Positions 10,801-21,484 of a stretch of 64,000 bases of DNA are shown here, in pieces. The position numbers and the translations under genes were made by a program. Numbering within the stretch: position 1 is the first letter of the stretch; every line of letters begins with the position of its first letter. The notes beneath the pieces are model-generated. The model saw only the letters and a program-made list of their open reading frames with translations. It was not told the DNA's origin and made no database searches. The stretch is taken from contig OX388348.1 of assembly GCA_947579665.1 (NCBI GenBank), positions 11,284,001 through 11,348,000 of the forward strand. The letters are read 5' to 3'. Source of the DNA: Sympetrum striolatum. Lineage: Eukaryota > Arthropoda > Insecta > Odonata > Libellulidae.

Positions 10801-13584
10801 AGCAAACTGTAATAGCAGAACTAATGTTTACAGATCCTCAACTTGTTGCTGTTGTGAAAGACTTCTTTTCGGCTGGAACAGAGACCACCAGCAACACCTT
10901 GGACTTTGCAACAATGTTTCTCCTTCACCATCCGGATGTACAAACAAAAATACACGAAGAATTGGACAGAGTGGTTGGAAGAGACAGGACACCAACTCTT
11001 GAGGATAAGCCAGAGTATGTTCATGTTATATATTGCTATTAAGTACACTATGCTATGCTATTAGCTACACCATATTTGATTGAACTTTGTTTTCTTTTCA
11101 ATAGTCTCCCATATTTGAATGCTGTTATTCTAGAAGTCAATCGAATTTGTAACCTTGCCCACTCTACATTACCTCACCGTTGCACAAAGGAAACAGAATT
11201 CAGAGGATATACCATTCCAAAGGTAAGTAGGTATTTTATTACTAACTTAATATTTTACTATTTGAAGATGGATGTAAAATACTAATACTACAGTGCTATA
11301 TTCCTACTGGCCACCACTACTGTCCCTATGCACAGGGGGCTTTTATTTTCTTCCTTGCAGTTTAAATAAGACAGCCAATGGCTGTTTTTCCTAAGAGATG
11401 GATATTCCATATATTAAGTTTGCAAATAATTTGTTTATTCAGCAGATGTATCATTTTATAACCAGGCAAAGCCCTGTATTTGAGGTTGTAGCTCATACAA
11501 ATATGATTGGTGTTTTAATATATATGTATTTAACAAATATATGCTTACCGTTTTAAGATGTAATTCCCATTAATGGGAATTAAAGTTGCTCTTATTTAAT
11601 ACTATAGATATAGATTCTGGGAGGACTCTGTGGTAGGAAGCCATAAAGAACTGTCAAAATGAAAGAAAACATTTACCAGTACCACAGAAAGGATTTATTA
11701 TGCAATGCAGGTTTCGATGCGTCACACCTGAAGACCTGAAATCCTTTCTGTAGCACTGGTAAGCGATTTGTTTCATTTTGTCTTTCAGTTTGTCTTTCAG
11801 TTTGTTTTACCCTTGTTTATTTTTTCTAATTTGACATATTTTCTGTAATGAAGAGAGGTTATAATGAGATTGTATCTTTTTCTACCTTGTTTACAGTGAA
11901 TTTGTCTTCTTTTTTCATGAAAAAAATTATTTTACAACTCACCTATGCATCCCAAGAAATGATTTGATGAAATATCTCTTATCCTTGTCTTTCTTATTAC
12001 AGGGCTGCATTTTAATGTTCAACCTTAGAAGCATACATATGGATAAAGATCATTGGAAAGATCCAGAAGTGTTTCGACCTGAGAGATTTTTAACACCTGG
12101 AGAAAATGGTGGTCCAATGAAGTTGAAAGATGAAAATTGGGTAGTCCCATTTGGAATAGGTAAGTAATTTCCGGAATCTCTTTTTTATCTATGAATCAGA
12201 TGTTTCCCCATTAGATAGAAATTTATATGCAATAGTTAATCTGAGATACATTATGTGGTAGTTAAATAAAAATATTGATTAGAATCATGGTAAACAATGT
12301 GTGTTATATTCTATGTCTATGGAAGGTCCCTGCAAGTCTCCTTTCAGTATGTGGCAGGAGATGCAAGCACTCTATTTTCCTAAACGATTGCTTTCACATA
12401 TAGTTTGTGGAAAAAATGAATACTTGAAAAGATTCATTCTAGTATCTATTCCCCTCATCTTCCTTTCATTATTAAAATGGCCCATATAACAGGGAGGTCG
12501 CATTGTATTGGTTACATCATCTGATTTCACAATTTCTCTGAAGTTATTTAGAAAATTAATCCTTTGAATTAGTCTTCTATCTTCTAATGATTCCCATCCC
12601 ATGTTCTGTATCATCTGACTAACACTCACTGTTTTATCATAGCGATTCTTTGCAAATCATATTGCCTTTTGTGGTACCTTTTCTAATTCCCGAATATACC
12701 ACTTCTTCTGAATTCTCTTCTCAAAAAGAGCTGTCAATGTCCTGTCTTTCATCACATTTCTTAGAGTTGTCTTCCAGTTACTATTTCTATTCCTGAAATT
12801 GATGTTTGTAGAATGATTGCCTTTCTAATTATTTGAAGTGATCCAAAGAGCTCAAATGTCAAGCTATCAAGAATTTTCCTTAATCTAAGGAATAATTCCA
12901 CAATTTAGACAACCCTTCTGTTCTGAAAGTATTAGTATTTTTGCATTACTGTTATTTTCCAGCTAATTCAATGAGCATTCAAATAAATCGTTCCTTATTT
13001 AGTATGAAAATAAATAAAACATTAAAAAAATAAAAAGTGGCCAGAATAACTAAGGGGGTGTTTGATTTTGAGGAGGTTACCTATTTTTTCAAACCAGTTA
13101 CTGAAGTCAAAATTCATAAATCAAAATTTATTTTCAGGATAAATGAATTTTTTTTCAAGTTTTGTAGCATTACAGTTAACATTACCAGCAATGTATGCTA
13201 TAAGCTTGCTTTAGCCTAAATCACTTGTTGTAATGATGATGTGAAATAAAAGCAATGCAACTGAAGATTTGAGTATTCAAGTCTTTTTGAATTTTGATTG
13301 AAGACATTAATTACGCAATTTCATGAATTTATTGCTTGAGAATGACTATTTTAGATGGAACACAATTAGTCTGGATAGTGCTTACTAATGATAAATTTTC
13401 AGGTCGCCGCCGTTGTCTCGGTGAGCCTCTTGCAAGGACCAGCCTTTACATCTTTTTTTCAATAATTCTACACAGACTTCACTTCTCAAACCCTTCTGGA
13501 ATTCCTCTTCCATCAACTCAAGGAATCAATTCAACAGTTCTCAGAACTGGTCCATTCAAGGCCGTGGTGCAGCCCAGGTTCTAA
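7601..13584 (+). CDS. Cytochrome P450, CYP2 clan (exons 2-8 of the presumed gene)
   Basis: Seven exons join in frame with GT-AG introns: 7601-7852, 9134-9543, 9986-10097, 10819-11014, 11105-11222, 12003-12159 and 13403-13584 (TAA). They give about 475 residues, against roughly 500 for the family. Visible P450 features, in order, are the GPRWWP hinge, the helix-C WKEQRRF, the I-helix SAGTETTS, the K-helix EVNR (ExxR), PERFL, and the heme-binding FGIGRRRCLG with its cysteine ligand. The segments LSREEFDARQDDFF and HLRDFGFGKKSM are typical of insect CYP2-clan families such as CYP15, CYP303 and CYP305; I cannot assign the family. The enzyme should be a heme monooxygenase on the ER membrane. The membrane-anchor exon, which must end in a G to complete the first glycine codon, was not found upstream. 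No stops or shifts are seen in the visible exons. Confidence 0.9.
8037..8123 (+). other. Long hairpin with hammerhead-like loop, in P450 intron
   Basis: About 22 bp of ACCATAGAATATAAAACAAT pair with ATTGTTTTGTATTCTGTGGT, with two transition mismatches. The loop contains ATGATGA, a GAG/CTC mini-stem, then GAAACGTAGGCTG. The order resembles a type I hammerhead ribozyme core (CTGATGA, stem II, GAAAC, tiny stem III, GTC), but the first C and the cleavage triplet are altered. It is probably inactive if homologous. Confidence 0.4.
8700..9080 (-). pseudogene. RTE-like LINE fragment, antisense in P450 intron
   Basis: The minus-strand peptide has the run GSVATYCSETW, then KKDEKCLE, then KWIDRIRNAEVLLRI and EERKLLRKI. 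This is the recognisable C-terminal region of RTE-type endonuclease/reverse-transcriptase proteins. It is truncated and degraded. Its 5' side abuts the acceptor of the exon at 9134. Confidence 0.75.
9134..9543 (+). CDS. P450 exon: helix C to F/G region
   Basis: It begins after TTATAAAG and ends before GTAAGT in phase 0. It encodes VIFTDGPIWKEQRRF and continues to FPGFKRYNEVRKRLW. A non-LTR retrotransposon fragment lies in the intron just upstream. Confidence 0.9.
9600..9725 (+). pseudogene. Short LINE-like fragment
   Basis: The plus strand reads LIKKVMEGRIQG, a stop, then KQWRRQMARY. This resembles the extreme C-terminus of RTE-like ORF2 proteins. It is too short for a firm call. Confidence 0.35.
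9775..9809. repeat. 35-bp near-perfect palindrome in P450 intron
   Basis: TTTTGATTATAATCTT and AAGATTATAATCAAAA pair fully around a single T, with one more A-T pair outside. Confidence 0.85.
9986..10097 (+). CDS. P450 exon: G-H region
   Basis: It begins after TATATGTAG and ends before GTAAGAG in phase 1. It encodes DTVEDHEKTIVDGQPRDLID and about 17 more residues. LID and EM are typical of this part of CYP2-clan proteins. Confidence 0.85.
10819..11014 (+). CDS. P450 exon: I-helix
   Basis: It encodes FTDPQLVAVVKDFFSAGTET and the start of the J helix. Two in-frame acceptors are possible: 10819, which retains FTD before PQL, or 10834. I chose the first because an F-x-D segment before the QL is common in the family. 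It ends before GTATGT in phase 2. Confidence 0.85.
11105..11222 (+). CDS. P450 exon: K-helix (ExxR)
   Basis: It begins after CAATAG and ends before GTAAGT in phase 0. It encodes LPYLNAVILEVNRICN with the ExxR motif, then HRCTKETEFRGYTIPK. Confidence 0.9.
11652..11783. repeat. Long imperfect hairpin in P450 intron
   Basis: TTACCAGTACCACAGAAAGG pairs with CCTTTCTGTAGCACTGGTAA (two mismatches). Weaker pairing continues outside, and the 43-nt loop contains CAGGT/ACCTG. It looks like the terminal hairpin of a short dispersed element. Confidence 0.7.
12003..12159 (+). CDS. P450 exon: PERF region
   Basis: It begins after TTATTACAG and ends before GTAAGT in phase 1. It encodes GCILMFNLRSIHMDKDHW, then PEVFRPERFL, and ends within the heme-binding loop at VPFGIG. 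Confidence 0.9.
12372..12820 (-). pseudogene. LINE fragment, antisense in P450 intron
   Basis: The minus strand encodes KWYIRELEKVPQKAI, then SVSQMIQNMGWESLEDRRL and NFLNNFREIV. This is the post-RT region of CR1/Jockey-type LINEs (a consensus of the form LEKVQRRA, then GWxxLxxRR). Stops and a frame change show decay. Confidence 0.75.
13403..13584 (+). CDS. P450 terminal exon: heme ligand
   Basis: It begins after AAATTTTCAG and completes FGIGRRRCLGEPLA with the axial cysteine, then runs to a TAA at 13582-13584. The length after the cysteine fits the family. Confidence 0.92.
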
Positions 13585-13593
13585 TTTTCCTCT

Positions 13594-13839
13594 TCAATGA
13601 GAGATCTCTTCCACAACATGGGGTTTTCCATGATAATGGAGGCAATATTTATCCCAGGAAAGAGCATTATGAAAAGCATTATTATATTCATTTTGCTCAG
13701 TGACAGTGAATAGTTTTCGTAAGTTTTCAAACTGCAGCCAAAATAAGAAGCTGTGAATATTTGATAAATAGTTTGATTTTGAATCAGCTTCGTTTTCATC
13801 TGGTTCAAAGACTTTATTCAGATCTCCTATTATTATCAT
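13594..13839 (-). CDS. Unrecognised ORF, convergent with P450 3' end
   Basis: An 81-codon minus-strand ORF ends 10 bp past the P450 stop. Its composition (FLFWLQFENLRKLF, then WDKYCLHYHGKPHVVEE) looks more protein-like than most chance ORFs here. ATAATAG before GAGATCTG, or CTGCAG further in, could be an acceptor. I do not recognise the family, so it may be a terminal exon of a convergent gene, an old fragment, or chance. Confidence 0.25.
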   Translation of the reverse strand: MIIIGDLNKVFEPDENEADSKSNYLSNIHSFLFWLQFENLRKLFTVTEQNEYNNAFHNALSWDKYCLHYHGKPHVVEEISH

Positions 13840-14176
13840 AGATAAAGGATCAGTTTTAAGGTTAGTACAGATTTCAGTTCAATATATGTTTTTAGGTCTC
13901 TGAGAGAAGTAAGTAAAATCTTTGGTGAAAGCTGTGTTTTATTTGATTTGTTTTGGAGGATTGTGTGTGCAAAGTGACCTCAGGTGTAGAATAACTTGTA
14001 AGGTTGTGTAATTGCATTTTCATAAACTGTTTTTGTTGACCGTAGCATTTATTTATGTTATTTCACCATATACTTGACAAAAAAAGTGTGTAATTGTAAA
14101 TACATAGTCGTTGGTGTAAATTTTTATTAATATGCATTAAATATTTTTTTCAAACAACCCACCACTGAGTCTAGAC

Positions 14177-16487
14177 CAGGGGTGTCCAATCTTTTGGTAG
14201 CGGAGGGCCGCATTATAAATTTTCTCAGGAGCGCGGGTCAGAAATGACCCCTTGATTTAGGCAACCCTTATATTAACGAAATTAAAGAAAAAAAACTTAT
14301 GTACTGCTAGAGTTTAGAACAGGGGTGTCCAAAGTTTTTTTGGTGAGGGCCAAATACTGAAAAATAAGCAAAGGCCCGGGCCACACACAAGAGGTGACAT
14401 ATTGACTCATGAATACTGTGTGTATTTCTAACCCACCTATAATGTGAAGAACATTGCTCTCAGTGGGAGCAGTGATGCTGTCCTTTGGATTGAAGGATGG
14501 CTGGGATTTCAGGAGAAAGTTTGGTGGTTGAGACACGAAGGACTTCACAGAGATGGCTACCAGTCATTCTGGATCTCAGTCTGCTTTTGTTCTGATTTAA
14601 CAGCGAAAATGTTTGTTCACATATGTATGTTGAGCCGAACAGGCTCATCATTCTTTTTGCATGGCATCTCATCAGAGGAAACTTGGCATGATCCAAACTC
14701 TGATAGAAGTCAGGGAGGGAGAGGAGCTGATGTTGACTCTTCAGAGAATCATCTCATTGCATTTCAATCAGTTCTAACTGCAGACTCTCCTCCACTTCTT
14801 CTGCATCCACCAGGAAGGGGGTCGAGAATAGCTTGATTTGTTTTTCAATGACAGAAAAATCTTGAAAACGCTGGTTGAATTCTGTCGCGAGAGATGTAAT
14901 TACAGAAGTATATTTCTCCTTTTTAGCAGAAAGGTCTGCCTTTGGAAAAGCAGACTTGATTTCAGACAGCGCAGGGAAGTGTGCAGCATTAAATCTTCGT
15001 AGTTATGTCTCAAACAGGTGGAGCTTTACACAGAAGGCTTTCATGTGCGCATACAGGTGTTACACCAGCTGTTCTTTGCCTTGTAGGTTCTTGTTCAGTG
15101 TATTCAGATGATGAGTGATATCAACTAAAAATGCCAGGTCTGCCAGCCACAGAGGGTCACTCGGTTCATGAAGAGGTCGGCCCTTCTCTTTCAAAAACTT
15201 GTCATTTCTGATCTCAGCGAATAAAACCGCTGCAGCAAAGAGCTGCGGCTGAGCCAGCGCACATCAGAGTGGTAGAGTACATCCCTGTATTCAGCATCCA
15301 CGTCAGATAAGAAAGCTTGAAATTCCCTGTGGTACAGTCCTCTAGCTCGAAATATGTTTACAGTTTTTACAACAGTGTTCATCACATCGCCCAGATGGAC
15401 AGTCTTGGCACACAGTGCTTCTTGGTGGATTATACAGTGCATCCTAACAGCCTCACCTCTGCTCTCTTTTACCTTGATGCACACCATGGATGCCATTCCT
15501 TTGCTCTCACCCGTCATGGCTGGAGCTCCATCCGTTGTTACTCCACAGAGCTTGTCCCATTTAAGCCCCATCTTTTCAACTGCCTCTGACACAGCATCAA
15601 AAATATTTCCACCCATCGTTGTGCCTTTTAGGCTCATCATATCAAGTAGCTCCTCCCTACAGCAAAAATTATCATCGACTCCCTGCAAAAAAATTAAAAG
15701 CTGTGCGGTGTCTGTGCTCTCATCGCATGCTATCGAGTAAAAATCAAAAGCACAAGGTTTCTCTCTCAGCTGAAGTTTCAGGTTATCTGACAAGTCCTCG
15801 ATTCTCCGCACCACTGTATTTCTGGATAAGCTCATGTAATTGAAATCCTGCACTTTTTCCGGGCACATTACTTCTGTGGCTTTGATGAGGCACTGCTTTA
15901 TGAAATCACTGACTTGAGAATGGTTTGCCATGCTGGGCAATAAGTTGCACGACTTCATAGCTTGCTGCTGTGGCATTTTCCTGTATTTCATTAGCTCAAA
16001 AAAAAAACTGTTGAGCTTGCAGGCTAGCTGCCATTTGCTTGAATTTCTGTGCTCGTTTGGCACCTGTGTACAATGCGTAGCTCTGATGCTTGGTCTCATA
16101 GTGCCGACGGACAATATATTCTTTCATCACGGCAACATCTTCATTGCAAATCAAACAGACACACATTCCGTTGATTTCTTTAAAGAAATATTCATTTTCC
16201 CACCGTGTTTGAAATCTTCTACACTCACTTGCTATCTTGCGTTTCTTCGGTGCTGCCATTTCTGGTGACTCATGGTAAATATTTTTCTTTGCTTAATTTT
16301 CTTTAGTGGAGAAGCACCTTTTCTGTGACTGGCTCCATCTAGTGTTGAAACTGAGAAGTGCAACAGAGTTGAGCTCAAGCGCCATGTGCAGGCCATATTC
16401 AATTATATTTTCAGAATTTGCTGCGGGCCAATAAAAACTGACCCGCGGGCTACAGTTGGCCCGCGGGCCGTAGTTTGGACACCTCTT
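14177..16487 (-). mobile_element. hAT transposon, 2.3 kb
   Basis: The left end is CAGGGGTGTCCAA and the right end is TTTGGACACCTCTT. Both are flanked by GTCTAGAC (14169-14176 and 16488-16495), the 8-bp duplication expected of hAT elements. The exact ends are ambiguous by one base. A second CAGGGGTGTCCAA terminus lies inside at 14320. The right subterminal region is rich in CCCGCGGGC. The transposase is on the minus strand. Confidence 0.92.
14460..16259 (-). pseudogene. hAT transposase (BED finger, RNase H-like, dimerisation)
   Basis: Read on the minus strand, a BED-type zinc finger at 16259-15996 (CVCLICNEDVAV, then RRHYETKH) is followed by a second frame at about 16050-15191. That frame has the RNase H-like core: ACDESTDTAQLLIFLQGV, GVTTDGAPAMTGESKGM and MHCIIHQEALCAK. 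The frames are separated by a T/A homopolymer near 16000. Further shifts lead to the C-terminal dimerisation region near 14600 (EQTFSLLNQNKSRLRSRMT). The type is the Charlie-like group also found in GTF2IRD2/ZBED-related proteins. Few lesions are seen over about 600 codons, so the element is fairly young but not coding-competent as it stands. Confidence 0.88.
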
Positions 16488-16499
16488 GTCTAGACCATC

Positions 16500-17640
16500 A
16501 ATTTCTCAGTATTATCTTTTTATTTCAATTTTGGAGATCATAAAACAAATTGTAAAGATGCAGCAGCATCATATTCATGAGGAGTCAACTAGGAAGTATT
16601 AAGCTTATCCAGTACTATACACCCAGGACATGTGTTCAGCAAAGATTGTTTCAAAATTTCCCGAAAGTTGAAAAGAATCACCAACCGTAATTACGTGATT
16701 TCAGTTTATCTTCAGTTGTGTTAAACAAGGTCATATCAGCACTGAGAAGCAGTATCTTTTCTTTTTGGCATTCGCTATAATTTTTAAATATAAGATTGAG
16801 ATTGTCTTCCCTTCTTGCTATTATAGTACTGCGTAGTAGATAGCATGCGCAGAAATGGTAAGTTTCACGCATTCCCTCCTTGGAGGGGTATTCCCCCACT
16901 CACACAAACTGCTTACCCTGTGTACTACATGATACAACCTTCACTTCCTCGTGGTTGCCAGCTATCGCTAATCATTCTTACAGAATTTGTGAATTGAGAG
17001 AATTTGTCAACACTGCTTTGGATAGAAGACTCTCTGAATAAGAATGGGGGAAAGGGACACCAAAGTTGGAGATATTTGGAGGTGGAGTAGATTGTCGATG
17101 CTCCGTCTACTGGTTCCAGAAAAGGCTCTATACTGCGCAGCACTTTTATAGGACTTTTAATGGACGTGAACCAACCAAAAGATAAAACTCATGTATGTAT
17201 GTAAGATGTGAGGGGGCAGCTAATTGCAGAGAGGAATAATTTCCTTCTCTTTCATAGCTAATATCTCATTCATTGTAAACCTCTTTGCAAACCAAATTAC
17301 TAATATTTTTAGTAATGATTTTTATCAAATATAAATATTTTATTGATCCACCAATCATTCCCATCTCTGCTTTGTTTCTTCAGTAGAAACACTTTCCTCT
17401 TCAGAGAGCTTCAGCACCCTCATTTTTTAATGAATCCAATTATTTTTACAACATCTTAAAGGCTAATTCCTGCATATTAATTCCATCCTTTTAATCAATT
17501 CCCCAATTTTTCCCCAACATGATTAGAAAACAAGTGAAGCGTTAGTGCTTCTCAATTAAGAAACACGAATTCCTTTACCTCACAAACTGTTTTATTTGGT
17601 GTTTCACAAAGGCTACAATTTCACGTTACACGGTCAAAAT
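16500..17640. other. No gene recognised
   Basis: The minus strand has two ORFs of about 70 codons (16678-16899 and 16925-17143) separated by a short gap. Neither resembles a family I know. The rest is AT-rich. Confidence 0.35.
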
Positions 17641-17649
17641 ATCTGATTG

Positions 17650-17795
17650 ATAGGACCAGTCACTGTGGTGGCGGAGCGCGAACTGTCGTAGCACAAATGG
17701 AGTTCTTGCGCTCGTCGCCACGCTCCTGCGGGCGGCGATTGGCAGTTCAACGGCGCAATCCATTTCTCTGACCGCCACACAAGTTTTGGAGCAGA
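17650..17795. other. GC-rich island with weak terminal inversion
   Basis: This CpG-rich patch, in otherwise AT-rich DNA, begins ACTGTGGTGGCGGAGC and ends CTGACCGCCACACAAGT, which are partly inverted. It may be a small MITE. It contains GATTGG (CCAAT on the other strand), but no transcript structure is visible. Confidence 0.35.
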
Positions 17796-17799
17796 TATA

Positions 17800-19560
17800 T
17801 CATGCTTATCCATAGAAAGTATAAAACTATATTTTACCCTGCCTGTTCTAAAATTATATTAAATTAATATTAGCAGTGCAGAGAAGAGTTAATGACAACA
17901 ATACTATAGTTCAAAAGAGAACTGTAATAATTTTCTTTATTGCACATTATTCATAGCACGCAATCATAAACATATTTCAATGATTCAAGAGGAAATACTA
18001 GGATTAAAATTTTCCTTTCAAAATTAAAACATTGAAACTAAAAAGGTAAAACAATATCCCACTGTAATCGTATGAAACTTTTCATTTGTTCAATTACTTG
18101 TGTTCAATTATTTTTTTATAGATGTCTTCAAAAAGAATAAGCAGAGGGACAAGAAAAAAATCGATGGGAGAGAAGTGGCAAAATTCAGCTTTACAGAATG
18201 GCTTGGGACCAACTTGTATTCATGAATTCACAATAGTGCCATGTTCACAGAGTATATGCAGATTTCAGAGAGAAAATATTATCATCTTATTAAGGTGTTT
18301 CATTCTGTGCCTTAAGCGTTTGAGAAAATTAATGCTGCAAATAATAAGCAGAATGTATTAAAACAAACCAGTTGATCTAGAATATAGGTTGACATTGCAA
18401 ATTTTTACTTTTAGTTTGTTTAATGTTCTTCTGTAAATATGAAGAAATACTATGGTAATATTGAAGGATTTAAATTGAATATTCACTGTGGATTTTTTCT
18501 AAATGAGTATCCTAAAATAATAAGCTCAAAAAGAGGTATGATTTACCATTTTAGCATACAAAACTGAGTTGTTCACATTACAATACTTTTAATAGATAAG
18601 ATCCATACTCTTGCTTCAAGCTTAAAGAAATTTTAATTCACATCAGTGGACTATGGAACCCTAATTCCTAGTCATGCACTATATTATTTATGATGCTGAT
18701 TATGATCAAAACTATCCCATATACAGTCTTTCTAAAGATATCTTCAATGAAATAGCAAATGTAATTGGTCAACCTATAATCAAATGGAATCAGAAAGTTT
18801 ACACTTTATTTATCAAAGAATAACACAAGCCATAAATATAAGACAAACTTTTTATAAAAAACTTTTAATTCAATAAAAGAGGATTTATATTTTTAGCTTC
18901 ATTTGAGATACCTAATTATAGCATTTACACAGTCCTTAAAAAGAAGAGTTCATCTGAAACACTGAAGCATTATATGAAAAGATAGATTGAATTAATTTTT
19001 GTCCATCTGCAATATTAGGTTGACACTACATAGCGGGTGTGCCTAGTCCAACTCGAATAATTTGTTTTTACTTAGAGTGGACCTATTTGCCAACACACTA
19101 CTGCTCCAAATTAAAATCAGTTACTACACTGGATGCATAGCCCTCAAAAGTTCCTATTTGGGTTAGTTGTAGGATAAACAATAAAAATTTCCTCATGAAA
19201 TCATTTTTTTTTTTGGTCTGACTCATTTTTCATATTTATTGCATAGAGTCTAGCGGACTTTTTATGCATATTGCAACTTTTGTTTTTTTAAAGGTAGAAC
19301 TTGGTCAATAGACCTTGTGATGAGGGCCAAGGGGTGATTCGATGAAGATGATGAGGGAGTATCGGGAGTCCCGATACTCCCTTTGGTATACTTATTGATA
19401 CTTATAAACTCAATGCAAAACTCCCATTTGCTTAAGGAGCATTCTGTTCCCAGTTACCATATATTTTGTATTCGTTGCAGCTGTTAAGGCCTTGACTAAA
19501 ACATCTATGAGAAAAACATGTCAAGTTTTAGTTCGACCGATTCAAATAAATTTTACTGAC
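17800..19560. other. No gene recognised
   Basis: AT-rich DNA with a lone 79-codon ORF at 18122-18361 that follows TTTTTTTATAG but matches no family I know. Nothing else is supported apart from the palindrome listed separately. Confidence 0.35.
19354..19382. repeat. Perfect 14-bp hairpin
   Basis: AGGGAGTATCGGGA and TCCCGATACTCCCT pair exactly around one G. There is no T-run after it and no gene nearby. Confidence 0.9.
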
Positions 19561-19564
19561 CCAA

Positions 19565-19860
19565 CTCAACCCATCGAAACCGTGCTTTGGTAGTTGTTTA
19601 CGCAGGTGCTACCATCTAGCGGTCAATTTCGAAAAGAATGGATGGGCACATAATCTGCAGTTTAACCAGCAGAAAGTTCAGCCATGGAAGGTAAGAGTTC
19701 GAAGCATGCTGAATCTTTCGCATAATCCATCAACAAGTGTCACAGTAAAATGCTTGTGATGCTTATTTTTCCTTTTATTAACTTGAATTTCTTCCATAAA
19801 ATATTTCATTAGTAGAATATGACCCTTACATATCATTCGATTATTTTTGTGAAATAGCAG
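19565..19860. repeat. Dispersed repeat, copy 1
   Basis: It shares, in opposite orientation, about 300 bp with 43720-44050. Shared landmarks are TTGTTTACGCAGGTGCT, CTGCAGTTTAACC, GGTAAGAGTTCGAAGCATGC and AAGTGTCACAGTAAAATGCT. Confidence 0.7.
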
Positions 19861-20319
19861 TTAGAAAGTCAACAGGCCCAGCGACACAAACGACAAAATA
19901 TGAAATAATGAAAGAAATGGAAAAAATAAATCTGACATTTATCAAGAATACTACCTTCAAATACGATACCAAACAATCATACTAAGCAAATCCGAACTAG
20001 TGAAGGTTGCACAAAATTATACATAAATTAATTGATATGCTCCAGTTTGCAGAAACTTCACAAATAAAAATAATATCAACTTAGCCTCCAGAAAAAGTCA
20101 AACGTGATATCATGACAAATTCAGAACACGTGACTCATCATCGAAAGAAAAGCAGTAGTCTTCTGGGGGCAACGTTGATGTCTTCAGCAGGGTGCGCTCT
20201 CGTGACAAATGACGTTCTTTTCAGAAAACTCCGCTATTCTCGAACAGGAGGGGTAAAACAATGAAGCACAGAAATTTTTAACGGAAGGGGTAAAGCGAAT
20301 TGGCCAATCACATTCCTAG

Positions 20320-20450
20320 AAACTGTCACAAATCCACGGCGTGTTAATTAGTCCCATTGGCGACAGTATCCTTGCACCCACCAGTATAAAAGTTGTGTTA
20401 CCTTTTGGCCCTTAAGCCGTTCTGACTGAGCCATTCTGACAGCAACATGA
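20320..20450 (+). promoter_or_regulatory. TATA-type core promoter-like sequence without a gene
   Basis: GGCCAATCAC is followed by AGTATAAAAGTTG (near 20391). About 30 bp further is a TTCTGACTGAG stretch, then CAACATGAAAAC at about 20445. The layout is like a short insect gene start, but the ATG opens only about 11 codons and no good donor follows. It may be the relic of a lost gene, or chance. Confidence 0.3.
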
Positions 20451-20499
20451 AAACAGGCAACTTAAAAATGGGCAGCTTATAATGGGGAAGTTTCCCTAG

Positions 20500-21214
20500 A
20501 AATTCGTCACATCAGGCAACCCCGCATTACACACCCTCTCTAGCTAATCCGTAGGGAACAACCTGCTATTTGCAAGCGATTCTCTGATTTTATGTTCTTG
20601 TTATATTATTGCTTAGCACTCACTGTTAGACTTAAGGACAATCTTTCCATTCTTGTATCCGATTGAATAACATTATTTCAAACAATTGAATTTCGATGGA
20701 GAGCCTCACTAAATGTATGAAGAATGGTGGTTCGTGAAATAGCTTTCTGGAATTCCTCAGTATTTGTAGGTACTAATTACATTAGCTGCCTTCTTAAACT
20801 TGAATACTATATATAGAATAGTAGTCCTATAAAATAGCATAGAAAATAATACAACAGTATGAGTGCCACATGCAACCCAACCTTCAAGAGGGTTTGTAGT
20901 TCACCTGAATAGAATTCAATTCCGAATCAGTCCCTTTAATTTAAGTTTTGTACCACTTCAGATTCATTAGGATGGTGTACCATCTAATTAAAGCTCCCGA
21001 AGTGTTTTTTGCCGTGGAAGCCTAATAGGTGATCATTGCTGTTCTGCAGCTATATATAGCATTTTATATCTTATTTGTTGTATGAATATTGTTATTAAAT
21101 TTTTAGTACACAATGACCTATCTTAAAGGTGATGATATTGATTTTCTAGGTAGGAAGGAAGGGACACCAATACTGGTTGGAAGGGTGCTATCCTTCCAAT
21201 ACTTAAGAATTACT
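20500..21214. other. No gene seen
   Basis: AT-rich stretch with no supported coding region or recognised repeat. Confidence 0.4.
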
Positions 21215-21484
21215 AGAAAACCTATGGGATGGGCTGAAAAATGCCACCCTATTGGACACCTATGCCCTATATTAAAAGAGAAGGGAACTTACCATAGAAG
21301 AGGAATGAGAAAAGATTACAAGAAGGGTCACAAATAAGGGGTAAAATGATAGAACTTTAATTTTCATAAACAGATACATAAAAAAATACCTTTAAAAAAC
21401 AAGATTACATCATAATAAAAACTTTAAAATATTTAAAAATATGGTATGTATCAGAAAACTTCTTTTTTCAGTTACGGTGGACTC

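Noticed and set aside
14444..16268. Plus-strand ORFs up to 130 codons across the hAT element
   Set aside because: They are antisense to the hAT transposase, whose motifs are clear on the minus strand.
21113..21337. 74-codon plus-strand ORF ending KKGHK
   Set aside because: It is antisense to the 3' flank of the TPR gene and partly inside the duplication; copy 2 does not keep the frame.
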